Below are positions 35,313 to 45,277 of a stretch of 64,000 bases of DNA, piece by piece. The translations under genes were made by a program, and so were the position numbers. This DNA comes from Rhodocyclaceae bacterium. Its GTDB lineage: Bacteria > Pseudomonadota > Gammaproteobacteria > Burkholderiales > Rhodocyclaceae. Positions within the stretch are counted from its first letter, which is position 1. The number at the start of each line of letters is the position of its first letter. Under the pieces are notes generated by a model. The model had not been told where the DNA came from, searched no databases, and saw only the letters and a program-made list of their open reading frames with translations. The stretch is from assembly GCA_016721505.1 (NCBI GenBank), contig JADKHX010000001.1, positions 124,001 to 188,000 on the forward strand. The letters are read 5' to 3'.

Positions 35313-35492
35313 TTAGATCTTGCTAGCCATCATGACAGTCAGCGCATTTTTCACATCAGCTTGAGCTGATGCATCGCGCGACTTCTTCTGGTAGTCAGAA
35401 AACTGTGGGATAGCAATTGCGGCCAAAATGCCAATAATGGCAACCACGATCATCAATTCAATCAGGGTAAAACCCTTTTGTAGCTTTTTCAT
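35313..35492 (-). CDS. minimal type IV pilin (PilA-N-like, 59 residues)
   Basis: A very short prepilin. Peptidase cleavage is expected at KG|FTLIELMIVVAI; Glu5 of the mature chain is present. The hydrophobic helix is followed by AIPQFSDYQKKSRDASAQAD and the protein ends after KNALTVMMASKI, so mature length is 52 with no globular head. Start ATG 35492 has GGAGA 8 nt before. It is too short for the ORF cutoff but strongly supported. A sigma-54 promoter precedes it and a terminator follows the next gene. Short pilins of this size are known from Geobacter, where they form or were thought to form conductive filaments. Confidence 0.9.
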   Translation of the reverse strand: MKKLQKGFTLIELMIVVAIIGILAAIAIPQFSDYQKKSRDASAQADVKNALTVMMASKI

Positions 35493-35540
35493 TGAGGAAT
35501 CTCCTTTAAGATTGGCGGAATCCGCCTGAGCAACATCATA

Positions 35541-35556
35541 AGCAATTTGTAGGCCA
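35541..35556 (-). promoter_or_regulatory. sigma-54 promoter of the pilin operon
   Basis: Minus strand reads TGGCCTACAAATTGCT, with GG and GC at exact -24/-12 spacing and most of the consensus TGGCAC-N5-TTGCW. It lies about 50 nt upstream of the pilin ATG. Pilin genes are commonly RpoN/PilR dependent, which supports the call. An adjacent GGCGGA-TTCCGCC inverted repeat lies between promoter and gene. Confidence 0.75.
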
Positions 35557-35705
35557 TGTGGGAAATTTCATTGCTAACCCTATATTATTGGGCACTTTCC
35601 AATGTGCAGGCATCCATAATTTCAATGGCCGACCATTTTGCGTCCGCAACTGCCAATTTTCGTCACCAAAAAGTCGTTTTTCACCTATGAAAACTAAACC
35701 GCGCA

Positions 35706-38700
35706 ATGCTAAAGACGCTTACCAGAAGGGAAATCGACGCAGCAGATCAATTGCGCGACACAGGGCAACTCGATGCCGCTGTCCTTGCCTATCAGGCAAT
35801 TATTTCGGTCGCCCCCAATGTTGCCTTGGCGCATTACAAATTGGGCACAGCCTACCAGCGAGCTAACCGACTCGAAGAAGCAGCGGAGAGCTTCAAGTTA
35901 GCTATCAACCTGCGTCCGGGATACCCGGAAGCCAACAACAACTTGGGAATCATTCTCAGCAAGCAAGGCAACGATGCCGATGCCGAGGTTTGCTATCGCA
36001 ATGCGGTAGCTGAAAATACCGACTACTTTGAAGCGCATCTCAATCTGGGCAATATGTTTCGAACTTGGTTCACGCCGTGCCGAAGCGCTTTATTGGTATC
36101 GACGGGCAATTGTGCTGAACCCAACGTCGGCAAAGGCCAAAGAACGACTCGGCGCGTTGTACTACGATCTTGGTTTGCATACCGAAGCCATGGTGCAGTT
36201 GCGTGAGGCGCTGGTACTTGACCCGAAACTCGCAGCGGCGTGGATAAATCTCGGTCGCTGCCACAATGCTTTCCAACAGCTTGACGATGCGCAGAATTGT
36301 GCGCGCACGGCTATCCCGCTCGATCCTAACCAGATGGCGCCCTGGCATAACCTTTTGTTTGCCAGCAATTGGCGCGCAGGTGAAAAAACCGAAGTATTCG
36401 AGCTGCACAAACGGTTCGGTGACCACTTGCTGAACACAATAGGAATTGAGCCACGCGCACACTTCAAGAATCGTCCGGATCCAAACCGCCGCCTGCGTGT
36501 TGGTCTCGTCTCTGGCGACTTGCGCCGCCATTCGGTCAGTTACTTTGTGCAGGGGATCTTGGAAAACGTTGATCAGAACCAAATTGAATTTTGGGCCTAT
36601 TACAACCACCCGCAGTTTGACTATCGCAGTGGTGAACTCAAATCGCTGTTCACTGAGTGGCGATCGATTGATGGAATGAATAATGCCGAGGCGGCCGATC
36701 TCATCTATAGCGATAGCATAGACATTTTGATTGATCTTTCCGGCCACACTGGCCATAGCAGCCTTTATGTTTTTGCGGCCAAACCGGCGCCTGTGCAAGT
36801 TTCTTGGATCGGCTACCCGAATACGTCAGGCTTGTCGACTATCGACTACCGAATTACCGATGAAATTGCCGACCCTACCGGCAATAGCGAGCAGTACTAC
36901 ACCGAGACCCTGGTGCGCCTGCCCAATACTTTCTTGTGCTATTCGCCCCAAAGAGGCCCCGGACGTTGCCCAGACGCCATGTTTGGCGGCCGGTTACGTC
37001 ACCTTTGGTTCGTTTAACACCCGAGTCAAGATCAGCGACGAGACGCTGGCGCTTTGGAGTCAGATTCTGCAACAAGTCCCAAACTCACGGCTTGTGGTGA
37101 AATCAGTCTCAGGTGTTAGCGATGATCACGGCCAAAATAGCCTGCTGGAGCAAATGCGGCAGAGCGGAATCGACACCGACCGCGTGGTACTGTTGCCACC
37201 CTACGCAGCTATCGAAGATCATCTAGCCGCCTACCATAGACTTGATATTGCTTTAGACACACTGCCCTATTGCGGGACTACCACCACCTGTGAGGCACTT
37301 TGGATGGGCGTACCTGTCGTCACCTTGCGTGGTGATCGACATGCATCGCGCGTTGGCGCCAGTTTGCTGACCAGCGTTGGACTGGACGAACTCATTGGTG
37401 AAACCCCGGATGAATACGTTCGGATCGCAGCAAATCTTGCGCAGGATCCGAATAGGCTAACACGGCTGCGCGCATCCATGCGACAAAAAATGTCCGCATC
37501 CGCATTGTTGGACGCGGCGACCAGCACCCGCAATGTCGAGCGTGCCCTCCGCCAAATGTGGATCAGCTTCGCAAGCCACGGTGTTTACTCGCTTGCGCTG
37601 GCCGCCGCCGGAGCAGCAAAAATCTGGGCGTTTGAACCTGCCACTGAGCCTAGGCTCAAGTTTCGTGACAGCCTTGCGCGAAATGACTATTACAAGCAGA
37701 TTGAGATACTTCAATTCGGCCTTGCCGAATCGTCGAAGTCGGTTCAGACGACGCAGCGGGGGCGAGAAGAATTGGTACATTTCATGACCCTGGATAGTAT
37801 TGCGAACGATATCGTTACGTCCGGTGTGTGTATCGATTTTGTCAAGCTCGATGCCGAAGGCGGCGAAGTGGCGATTCTTCGCGGCGGTTTGCGTTTCTTC
37901 TTGGAACAGTCGCCATTAGTCATGTTTGAGTGTCGCCACGGCAGCGGGGCTTTCGACAACGAGCTGGTGTCGATTTTTCGCGCGATGGGCTACGGCATTT
38001 ACCGTTTAATCCCGGGAATTTCAGCGCTTGTATCAGTGTTACCCGAGCAAGAGACATCTTTAGATGAGTTCACGCTCAATCTTTACGCGTGTAAATCTGA
38101 GCAAGCAATGCTGCTTGGCTCGCGCGGCCTTTTGATTGCCGACTTAAACGATCGTGAGATCGTCCCGCTGCAACAAGCATGGTCAGTGGAACTATTCAGC
38201 ATTCCTGCAATTGCAGCGACACTCCCTCCGGCGTGGACCAGTTACGACTTTTCTTCGTCGTATGGATGCGCCTTGCTGGCTTGGTGCGGTAGTAAATGCT
38301 CCTTGTTAGGTGCCGCAGTGCGTTATGCATTGCTCGGTCAAGCACTACAGCAAGTTCAAGTAGCCGTCGAGTCCGATGACAACCATCCCGCTGTTGCCGC
38401 GCTGGCTATTCGACTTTGCGCCGACTACGGCCTGCGGGGTCAAGCTCTGGGCATAGCCAGTGCTTTTCTGGAGCAAATGCCGGTCGCTGATGAGTTTCCG
38501 CTCGACCGACCATTGCCTCCAAGTTATGCCGCATTTGACGCACGTGTTCCTTTAGTCTCATTAGCCAAATTGCTTTATCAAAGTGTGCTTGAGTTTGTCT
38601 TGGACAGGCGTCAGCACTCTTTGTTTTTCACACCAACAGCAATGCCAAACTTTGACGAAGGCTTTGTCAATCCTGAACATAGTGCCCGATTTGAACGGAC

Positions 38701-38875
38701 TGCTGTTTTGTGCTTTGCCAGAGTTGATCAGCGGCTTTCACTGAAAGCAGGCGCAAAGATTTTTTCCGCGACACAGGACAATCAGAATGCACAGATTTGG
38801 CGTCGGCTTGCGGCGGAAGGAAAACTATTAACTGTTTCTGCGCCGGCTGAACGGAGCCCGCAGACGATTTATTGA
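35706..38875 (+). pseudogene. TPR/O-GlcNAc-transferase (SPINDLY) gene joined to FkbM methyltransferase, frameshifted
   Basis: Three frames give one long protein. From ATG 35706 there are three to four TPRs (YKLGTAYQRANRLEEAAESF). After a shift near 36060 there are two more TPRs and the OGT domain (RRLRVGLVSGDLRRHSVSYF, DILIDLSGHTGHSSLYVFA, PVQVSWIGYPNTSGL). After an extra C at about 36946-36949 it continues GYVTFGSFNTRVKISDETL, TTTCEALWMGVPVVTLRGD. At about 37558 the OGT end (RALRQMW) joins directly to a FkbM methyltransferase lacking its beginning (GVYSLALAAAGAAKIWAFEP, DFVKLDAEGGEVAILRGG). Such OGTs transfer sugar to Ser/Thr of proteins. Divergent from the pilin gene 210 nt away. Confidence 0.78.
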
Positions 38876-41111
38876 ATCCACTCCGCGCGGCGAAGGCAAA
38901 ATCATCCGACGATATTCAAACGCTTCACCAGGCGGCTATGTCAGCATTCGCTGCGGGCGAGACAGTTGTTGCGGAGCGCTATTGGCGGGAGGCGATTGCC
39001 TTATCTCCCTCGTTTGCAGACGCGCACCATAATTTTGGGCTGTTGCTATTGCAGCTCGGGCGGGCGCGTGAAGCGCAAGTCGAATTTCGGAAGGTTGTCG
39101 AACTGCTTCCGCAAGACCCAGGTGCGCTAATGAATCTTGCAGTGGCATATAAGGAGTGCGGCGATTTTGCAGCAGCAGAAGCCGCCTTCCGACGTGCCAT
39201 GGTGATGTTGCCGACCTCGGGAATGCAGTCAGCGAGGCCTATTTTTGCGCACAACAGCAATGCAAATGGGACAACCGTCACAACGATGAGCTGCGATTGA
39301 TCAATTTGATTAAGCGGCAAGTCAGCGACGTTTCCCCCATTCATCCTGTTGTCAGTCGCCAATATTGGTCTGGGCAACCAGGCGGCGACACAGATGCAGG
39401 CAGCACGCCGTTATGCCATCGAAGATCTGTCGATGACGAGTATTCGGCGGACAAATTTGCCCTTGCGCCCCGCACGTACACGACTACGAATCGGCTACCT
39501 GTCATCAGATTTTTATGCCCATGCAACCATGTACTTATTGCGTGGTGTGCTGCGCAATCACGATAAAGCAAACTTCGAAATATTCGCTTATTCGTATACC
39601 GCAATTGATGATGCAATGACTGCTGAAGTGCGCAGTGTATGCGATAGTTTTCGAGATATTCAAATGATGTCCGATGACGCAGCGGCGCGATTGATTGCCG
39701 ACGATGGCATTGATATCTTGGTCGACCTTAAAGGCTACACAGGTGGCGCACGTCTTGGCATTTGCGCGCGACGACCTGCCCCGCTTGTCGTCAGTTGGCT
39801 TGGCTACCCGGGCAGTCTTGGGCATGAAACTTTGGCCGACGTGATCATTGGTGACGCCACCGTTACACCAGTGGATGCGAGCGCGAATTACAGCGAACAA
39901 ATTGTCCGCATGCCACACTGTTATCAACCGAACGATAACTCTAGAGTGGTCGATGAAAAACCATCTCGCATGGACGCCGGATTGCCAGAAACCGGTGTCG
40001 TATTTTGTTGCTTCAACAGCAACTACAAAATCACACCAGAAGTTTTTCAAGTCTGGTGCCGGCTGCTGCGAGATATTCCAGGTAGTGTGCTTTGGCTGCT
40101 GGCAGCAACATCTCCAGCCGCGGAAAATCTGTGCCACGAAGCTAGCCTGCTCGGCGTCTCGCCGGATCGTCTGATTTTCGCCGAGTCGCTGCCGCATAGC
40201 GCGCACCTAGGACGTCTGCAGTTGGCCGACATTGCGCTGGATACCTACCCTATACGTCGCACACTACCGGTAGCGATGCGCTTTGGGCCGGTGTGCCGCT
40301 GGTCACAAAAATTGGTGAGACCTTTGCCAGCCGCGTCGCGGCAAGCTTGCTTAATACGCTTGGCACGCCGGAGCTTGTCACCACGACTTGGCAGAGTTAC
40401 TACGAAGTCGCGAGCGAACTGGCAACTTCAAAGCGAGCACTAAAGGCAAAAAAATCCAAAATAGCTCGACTTAAAAAGACGGGACCTTTGTTCGACACCT
40501 TAGGTTTTACCAAGGACTTGGAGCAACTGTATACCGGCATTTGGCAGCAGCACAATGATGAAGCTGGTGGGCAATCTGAGCAGGCGACTGCTACGACAGA
40601 AATGCGTTTGCACGTTGGTGGCAAACAAGCCAAGGCAGGCTGGAAGATACTCAACGCGCTGCCCGGACCAAACGTCGACTTCGTCGGCGACGTGCGAAAC
40701 CTTTCAGCTTTTGGCGACGGCAGTTGCAGTGAAATTTATTGCTCACACATACTCGAACACATTTCACAAAACGAGATGATACCGACGCTTAAGGAACTCC
40801 ATCGCCTATTAAAGACCGGGGGACGATTGATGATTTCGGTGCCGGACCTGCAAGTATTGTGTGAACTTTTTCTCGACCCGAAGCTTTCTGGCGCGCAACG
40901 ATTTCACGTGATGCGAATGATTTTTGGCGGACAAATCGACGCTTATGATTTTCATCAAATCGGGCTTTCGGCTGAATTTCTCGCCGACTATCTTCGACTC
41001 GCCGGATTCTCAAGCGCCGAGCAAGTCGACGGATTTGATTTGTTCGACGATACCAGCAGCTTCGCTCCCTATGGGCGCCCTATAAGCTTGAATGTGATAG
41101 CGATTAAGTAA
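38872..41111 (+). pseudogene. second TPR/O-GlcNAc-transferase with C-terminal methyltransferase, frameshifted
   Basis: Starts by overlapping the previous stop. The first part has three TPRs (AERYWREAIALSPSFADAHH). The frame shifts near 39200, again at a C run 39334-39338 (one C too many) and at a CCC run at 40248-40250 (one too few). Corrected, the chain holds the OGT domain (RLRIGYLSSDFYAHATMYLL, DILVDLKGYTGGARLG, VVSWLGYPGSLGHETLAD, HTTGSDALWAGVPLVTK). It ends with a SAM-methyltransferase-like domain of about 165 residues (EIYCSHILEHISQNEMIPTL, LLKTGGRLMISVPDL). Domain order TPR-OGT-methyltransferase parallels the first copy, although the methyltransferase is of another family. Confidence 0.76.
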
Positions 41112-41120
41112 TCCGAGATT

Positions 41121-41136
41121 GCCAGTTGGTGCTGAT
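41121..41136 (+). repeat. half copy of the interspersed repeat after OGT gene
   Basis: Left half (GCCAGTTGGTGCTGA) only, 10 nt after the OGT-methyltransferase stop. A weak match to the right half (GTTACACGGGC) occurs about 45 nt later, so this may be another split copy. The rest of the 120-nt gap shows nothing else. Confidence 0.65.
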
Positions 41137-41280
41137 ATGCAGTTTTGGTTATGCATAGCCGAACCGTTACACGGGCGCAAATCAGTGCGTTGCGAAGCTC
41201 CAGCTGTGCCACCATTGAAGCACGGCGGTGTTACACCACTTCATCAATCTGTTGTGTATCAAGAAACTGCTCGGCGTAAT

Positions 41281-42834
41281 TCAAATAGACTTTCTGCGAG
41301 ACGAACACATCAAATAGGTCGGGGTCGATGTGGCCGTTTTCTTGAAGTTTTCCATGATGCTCATGGCTTGCGATAGTTTCATTCCGGGTTTGTAGGGGCG
41401 GTCGCGAGCCGTCAGCGCTTCGAAAATATCTGCAATGCCCATCATCCGCGCTTGAAGCGACATTTGGTCGCGGGTCAGCCCTTTGGGGTAGCCTTTGCCG
41501 TCCATGCGTTCGTGATGCCCGCCTGCATATTCCGGAACGTTCTTGAGATGGGTAGGCCAAGGCAAATGTTCCAGCATTTTGATCGTGGCGACAATATGGT
41601 GATTGATGATTTCGCGCTCTGCTTGGGTTAGCGTACCGGCACGTATGGTCAAATTATCAATCTCATCATCAGTCAAAAATGCCGCGTCGATGCCGTCGAC
41701 GTTTTGCCAGCGACGAGTGCGTCCGATATCTTTCACCCGTTGTTGATCAGGTTCTTTCATCGCTTCGCCGCCGACGTTGCAGGCGCGAAGGAATTTTCGC
41801 TCGTCGTTCAGTTGGTTGATTTGCTCGGCGCAGCTATTCGTAATTGCGGCTTCGGCTTGGGCATCGGCTTGCTCGCGCAGCGCCAGTTTGGCTTCGAGCG
41901 CAGCAATTTTCATATCGCGTTTGAGCACTTCAAAACGCGTATCGACCAAACCAATTTTGTCGTACAGGGTGTGCAACTTGGTCGCTTTATCGACGACATG
42001 CACTGGTGTAGTGACCTTGCCGCAATCGTGCAACAAGCCGGCAATTTTCAATTCATAGCGATCTTTGTCGGTCATTTTGAAAGCTGCTAGCGGACCGTCA
42101 GTGGTTTTATTGACGGCTTCGGCGAGCAACATCGTCAAAGCGGGGACGCGCTGGCAATGACCGCCAGTGTAGGGAGATTTTTCGTCAATCGCCAAGTTGA
42201 TGAGATTGATGAATGATTCAAAAAGTTCTTCGAGTTGCGTTATCAGCAAACGATTGGTCAGCGCAATCGCCGCTTGTGAAGCGAGTGACTCAGCCAAACT
42301 TTGATCTGCCGAGGAGAACGAAACAACAGCACCGGTTGCTGGATCTTGGGCATTAATAAGTTGCAACACGCCGATGATTTCACCTTCGTGATTTTTCATC
42401 GGTACCGTGAGGAAAGATGTCGAACGATAACCAGTGCGGCGATCGAACGCACGGGTGCCGGAAAAATCAAAACCTTCGGCGGCGTAAGCGTCATCGATAT
42501 TGACCGTAGTTTCGTAAATCGCCGCGTGGGCGGCGACCATCGCATCGTTACTTTTTCCGTTCTCGTCGTATAGCGGAATATTCGGGAAATTGATCGGATT
42601 ACCGGTCGTTCCACCCATCGCGATATTCAACGAATCAGTGCGAATAATCTCAAAGCGGAGCGATTTGCCATCCTCGGTGACGCGGTATAGCGTGCCGCCA
42701 TCGGCGTGGGTGATAGTTTTTGCGGCGACCAGAATGTGCTCGAGCAAGCGCTCGATGTCGCGCACTTTGGACAGCGCCGCGCCGATCTCATTGAGTTGTT
42801 CGAGACGGCTAAACAGATCGTCGTTAGTGGTCAT
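41281..42834 (-). CDS. GAF-HD-GYP cyclic-di-GMP phosphodiesterase-like protein
   Basis: The N-terminal GAF domain (about 10-180, YRSTSFLTVPMKNHEGEIIG) is followed by an HD-GYP domain: LHDCGKVTTP gives the HD pair and GGHHERMDGKGYPKGL the HHE and GYP motifs. Between them is an inserted helical stretch of about 110 residues (EAKLALREQADAQAEA). The family hydrolyses c-di-GMP. One base seems missing near 41337-41343: the other frame continues ENGHIDPDLFDVFVSQKVYL to a stop at 41231, the normal end. The last gene of the signalling cluster. Confidence 0.88.
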   Translation of the reverse strand: MTTNDDLFSRLEQLNEIGAALSKVRDIERLLEHILVAAKTITHADGGTLYRVTEDGKSLRFEIIRTDSLNIAMGGTTGNPINFPNIPLYDENGKSNDAMVAAHAAIYETTVNIDDAYAAEGFDFSGTRAFDRRTGYRSTSFLTVPMKNHEGEIIGVLQLINAQDPATGAVVSFSSADQSLAESLASQAAIALTNRLLITQLEELFESFINLINLAIDEKSPYTGGHCQRVPALTMLLAEAVNKTTDGPLAAFKMTDKDRYELKIAGLLHDCGKVTTPVHVVDKATKLHTLYDKIGLVDTRFEVLKRDMKIAALEAKLALREQADAQAEAAITNSCAEQINQLNDERKFLRACNVGGEAMKEPDQQRVKDIGRTRRWQNVDGIDAAFLTDDEIDNLTIRAGTLTQAEREIINHHIVATIKMLEHLPWPTHLKNVPEYAGGHHERMDGKGYPKGLTRDQMSLQARMMGIADIFEALTARDRPYKPGMKLSQAMSIMENFKKTATSTPTYLMCSSRRKSI

Positions 42835-42848
42835 TTGGGTTACCCGTT

Positions 42849-42875
42849 ATCGGCGTGTCACCAGCACCAACTGAT
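42849..42875 (-). repeat. interspersed 27-bp repeat after GspE-like gene
   Basis: Read with the minus-strand genes the copy starts 20 nt after the GspE-like stop and ends before the HD-GYP start. Together with the following bases it forms an inverted repeat CGGCGTGTCA / TGACACACCG (42851-42884, 9 of 10 pairs, 14-nt loop). Confidence 0.88.
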
Positions 42876-42895
42876 GACACACCGCGAACAAATAA

Positions 42896-45277
42896 TTACT
42901 TGATACAAACTGCGCGTACTTGCTTCAGATCAGTCACACCCTGCAAAGACTTTTCCAAGCCGTCCATTTTCAAGGTCAGCATGCCGTCTTCAAGTGCTTG
43001 TGCGACCAACTGCACAACGCGCGCGTGATCTTGAATGAGCTTTTTCGTTGGCTCGGTGCCGATCATCAATTCATGCAAACCGCAGCGGCCTTTGTAACCG
43101 CTGTTGCCGCATGCGTCGCAGCCTTTGGCACGATAAAAGACAAACTTGCCATCTTTCCCGTAGTCCTTCAACAACCGCGCTCGCGTCGCAGCTAGTGCTT
43201 TTGTTTGGTCGGCTTTGAACGTCTCGGTGTTGATCAACTCACTGGTGTATTCCTTCAAGAAGATGCCAATTTCTTCTTCTTCCGGCGTGTAGGCCTCTTT
43301 GCACTTGCACAATCGTTTGGCCAGCCGCTGCGCCAAAATCCCAAGCAATGCGTCGGAGAAGTTGAACGGATCCATACCCATGTCGAGTAGTCGAATAATT
43401 GACTCGGGTGCGCTGTTGGTGTGCAAGGTGGCAAACACCAAGTGGCCGGTCAGCGAGGCTTCAATACCAATGCCCGTGGTCTCAGCGTCGCGCATCTCGC
43501 CGACCATGATGATGTCTGGGTCAGCACGTAAAAACGCCTTCATGATGGTCGGGAAGTCGATGACCTTTTTGTTCACCTGACACTGACGCAAGCCTTTTTG
43601 TGTAATTTCCACCGGATCTTCGGCGGTCCATATTTTGGTATCTATCGTGTTCAAATATTTGAGCACTGAGTGCAAGGTTGTGGTCTTGCCAGAACCCGTC
43701 GGGCCGCAGACGAAGAACAATCCGTAAGGCTTGGAAATCGCCTCTTTCAATTTCGCCAGATTGCTCGGCAACACGCCGAGATTGTCGAGTGGAATTGGCT
43801 CTCCAGCGGCCAAAATCCGCATCACTACGTCTTCTACACCACCAGTTGTCGGCAATGTAGCGACGCGCAATTCAATATCCAGCGGGCCAAATTTCTTAAA
43901 TTTGATTTTGCCGTCTTGTGGTTTGCGGCGCTCGGCGATATCCAGATCGCACATGATCTTGAGTCGGGCAACCATTGCATTGCGATAGCTGGCTGGGACT
44001 TCGATGTATTTCATCAAGGAGCCGTCTTTGCGGAAACGCACCAAGACTTTGTCTTTGCCCAAACCTGGCTCAATATGAATATCGGATACGCCTTGCTGGT
44101 AGGCGTCAACAATGATTTTGTTCACCAGCTTGACCAACTCGTTATCTGCCGCCGCCGAAACATCATCACTCGACCCTTCAGCATCACCTTCGTCTTGATC
44201 CAAAGTTGAGAGCATGTCGGCGACGTTGCTGTCATCGCTGTATCCGGCTTCGCTAGCGCCACCGCCAAAAAACGCATCCAAAGTTTGTTTGAATTCGCGA
44301 TTGGTGGTGACCCGGTACTGAAGTTTGCTGCGCGGGAAAATATTGTTGACCACGCGCGAACCTTTGACCTGTTCCGGGTCGAGACACACAATGATTACGC
44401 CCTCGGCGGTTTCGTCCACCGCCACCCACAAATATTGCTCGAGGTAATCGCGCTTCAAGTTTTTGAGCAGATCCGCTGGCTTGATGCGATCTGCCTTGAA
44501 CGGCTCGTAGGGCACACTAAAAAACTTGCCTAGCGATGCGCCAAGAACTGCTTGTTTGACTTGAAATTCATTAATCAATACTTCTTCAATATCCAAACTC
44601 TTGCGCCGTGCGGTGCGTGTTGCCAATTCCATTTCCTGGGCGGAAATTAGCGCATCGGAAACTAAGTGATCGTACTTGGTCTTGATGACATGAACTGGCT
44701 TGTTGCGCTGAGAAAATGCAATCGCTAACGTTTCGCCCAGCCCTTTCACGCCTTCTTCGGCCACCGTCGCAAACGGCACGCCGGCTTTGTTGTTGATGAT
44801 CTGAACAACACCCATCAACTCGCCGGTCTGCTCTTCGACGACCGGTGCGACCAACATTTGCTTAGTTCGATAGCCGGTGCGCTTATCTACTTCTTGCAGA
44901 AATCGTAATGAAGGATTGACCGCTTTTAGCTCAGCCTCGTCATACACATCACGGATATTTACCGTCTTCCTGGACAATGCAACATGGCCGGCGATACTTT
45001 GATCGGCAATCGGCAAACGCAAGTCTTTGAAAGAATTGAGACCGGTTTTTACTTTCGAAACAATCGACGCTTTGTCTTCACCGACCGAATAAATAGTGAG
45101 CCGATCCGCGTTGAACAAGGCGCAAATTTCAGCCGAAAGTTCAAGCATGATTTCATCGACATTCGCCGTCGCATGAATTTTGTTGGTGACTGTCTGGAGG
45201 CTCTTGAAGAATGTCAATCGACTACCGACATCCGACATGCTCGGATCTGCACTGGCTGTTGCGGGTGCAGCACTCAT
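42896..45277 (-). CDS. GspE/PilB-type secretion ATPase with N-terminal GAF domain
   Basis: 793 residues. GAF domain at about 20-195 (YRTKQMLVAPVVEEQTGELM), a GspE N-terminal (MshEN-like) domain at about 225-340, then the hexameric ATPase. ATPase motifs are Walker A CGPTGSGKTTTLHSVLKYL, the Asp box (WTAEDPVEITQKGL), Walker B DPDIIMVGEMRD, and the zinc site C-K-C / CDACGNSGYKGRCGLHEL. It would power a type II secretion or type IV pilus-like machine, with input from a small ligand through GAF. No other secretion gene lies in the cluster, so its machine is elsewhere. ATG overlaps the previous stop. Confidence 0.9.
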   Translation of the reverse strand: MSAAPATASADPSMSDVGSRLTFFKSLQTVTNKIHATANVDEIMLELSAEICALFNADRLTIYSVGEDKASIVSKVKTGLNSFKDLRLPIADQSIAGHVALSRKTVNIRDVYDEAELKAVNPSLRFLQEVDKRTGYRTKQMLVAPVVEEQTGELMGVVQIINNKAGVPFATVAEEGVKGLGETLAIAFSQRNKPVHVIKTKYDHLVSDALISAQEMELATRTARRKSLDIEEVLINEFQVKQAVLGASLGKFFSVPYEPFKADRIKPADLLKNLKRDYLEQYLWVAVDETAEGVIIVCLDPEQVKGSRVVNNIFPRSKLQYRVTTNREFKQTLDAFFGGGASEAGYSDDSNVADMLSTLDQDEGDAEGSSDDVSAAADNELVKLVNKIIVDAYQQGVSDIHIEPGLGKDKVLVRFRKDGSLMKYIEVPASYRNAMVARLKIMCDLDIAERRKPQDGKIKFKKFGPLDIELRVATLPTTGGVEDVVMRILAAGEPIPLDNLGVLPSNLAKLKEAISKPYGLFFVCGPTGSGKTTTLHSVLKYLNTIDTKIWTAEDPVEITQKGLRQCQVNKKVIDFPTIMKAFLRADPDIIMVGEMRDAETTGIGIEASLTGHLVFATLHTNSAPESIIRLLDMGMDPFNFSDALLGILAQRLAKRLCKCKEAYTPEEEEIGIFLKEYTSELINTETFKADQTKALAATRARLLKDYGKDGKFVFYRAKGCDACGNSGYKGRCGLHELMIGTEPTKKLIQDHARVVQLVAQALEDGMLTLKMDGLEKSLQGVTDLKQVRAVCIK

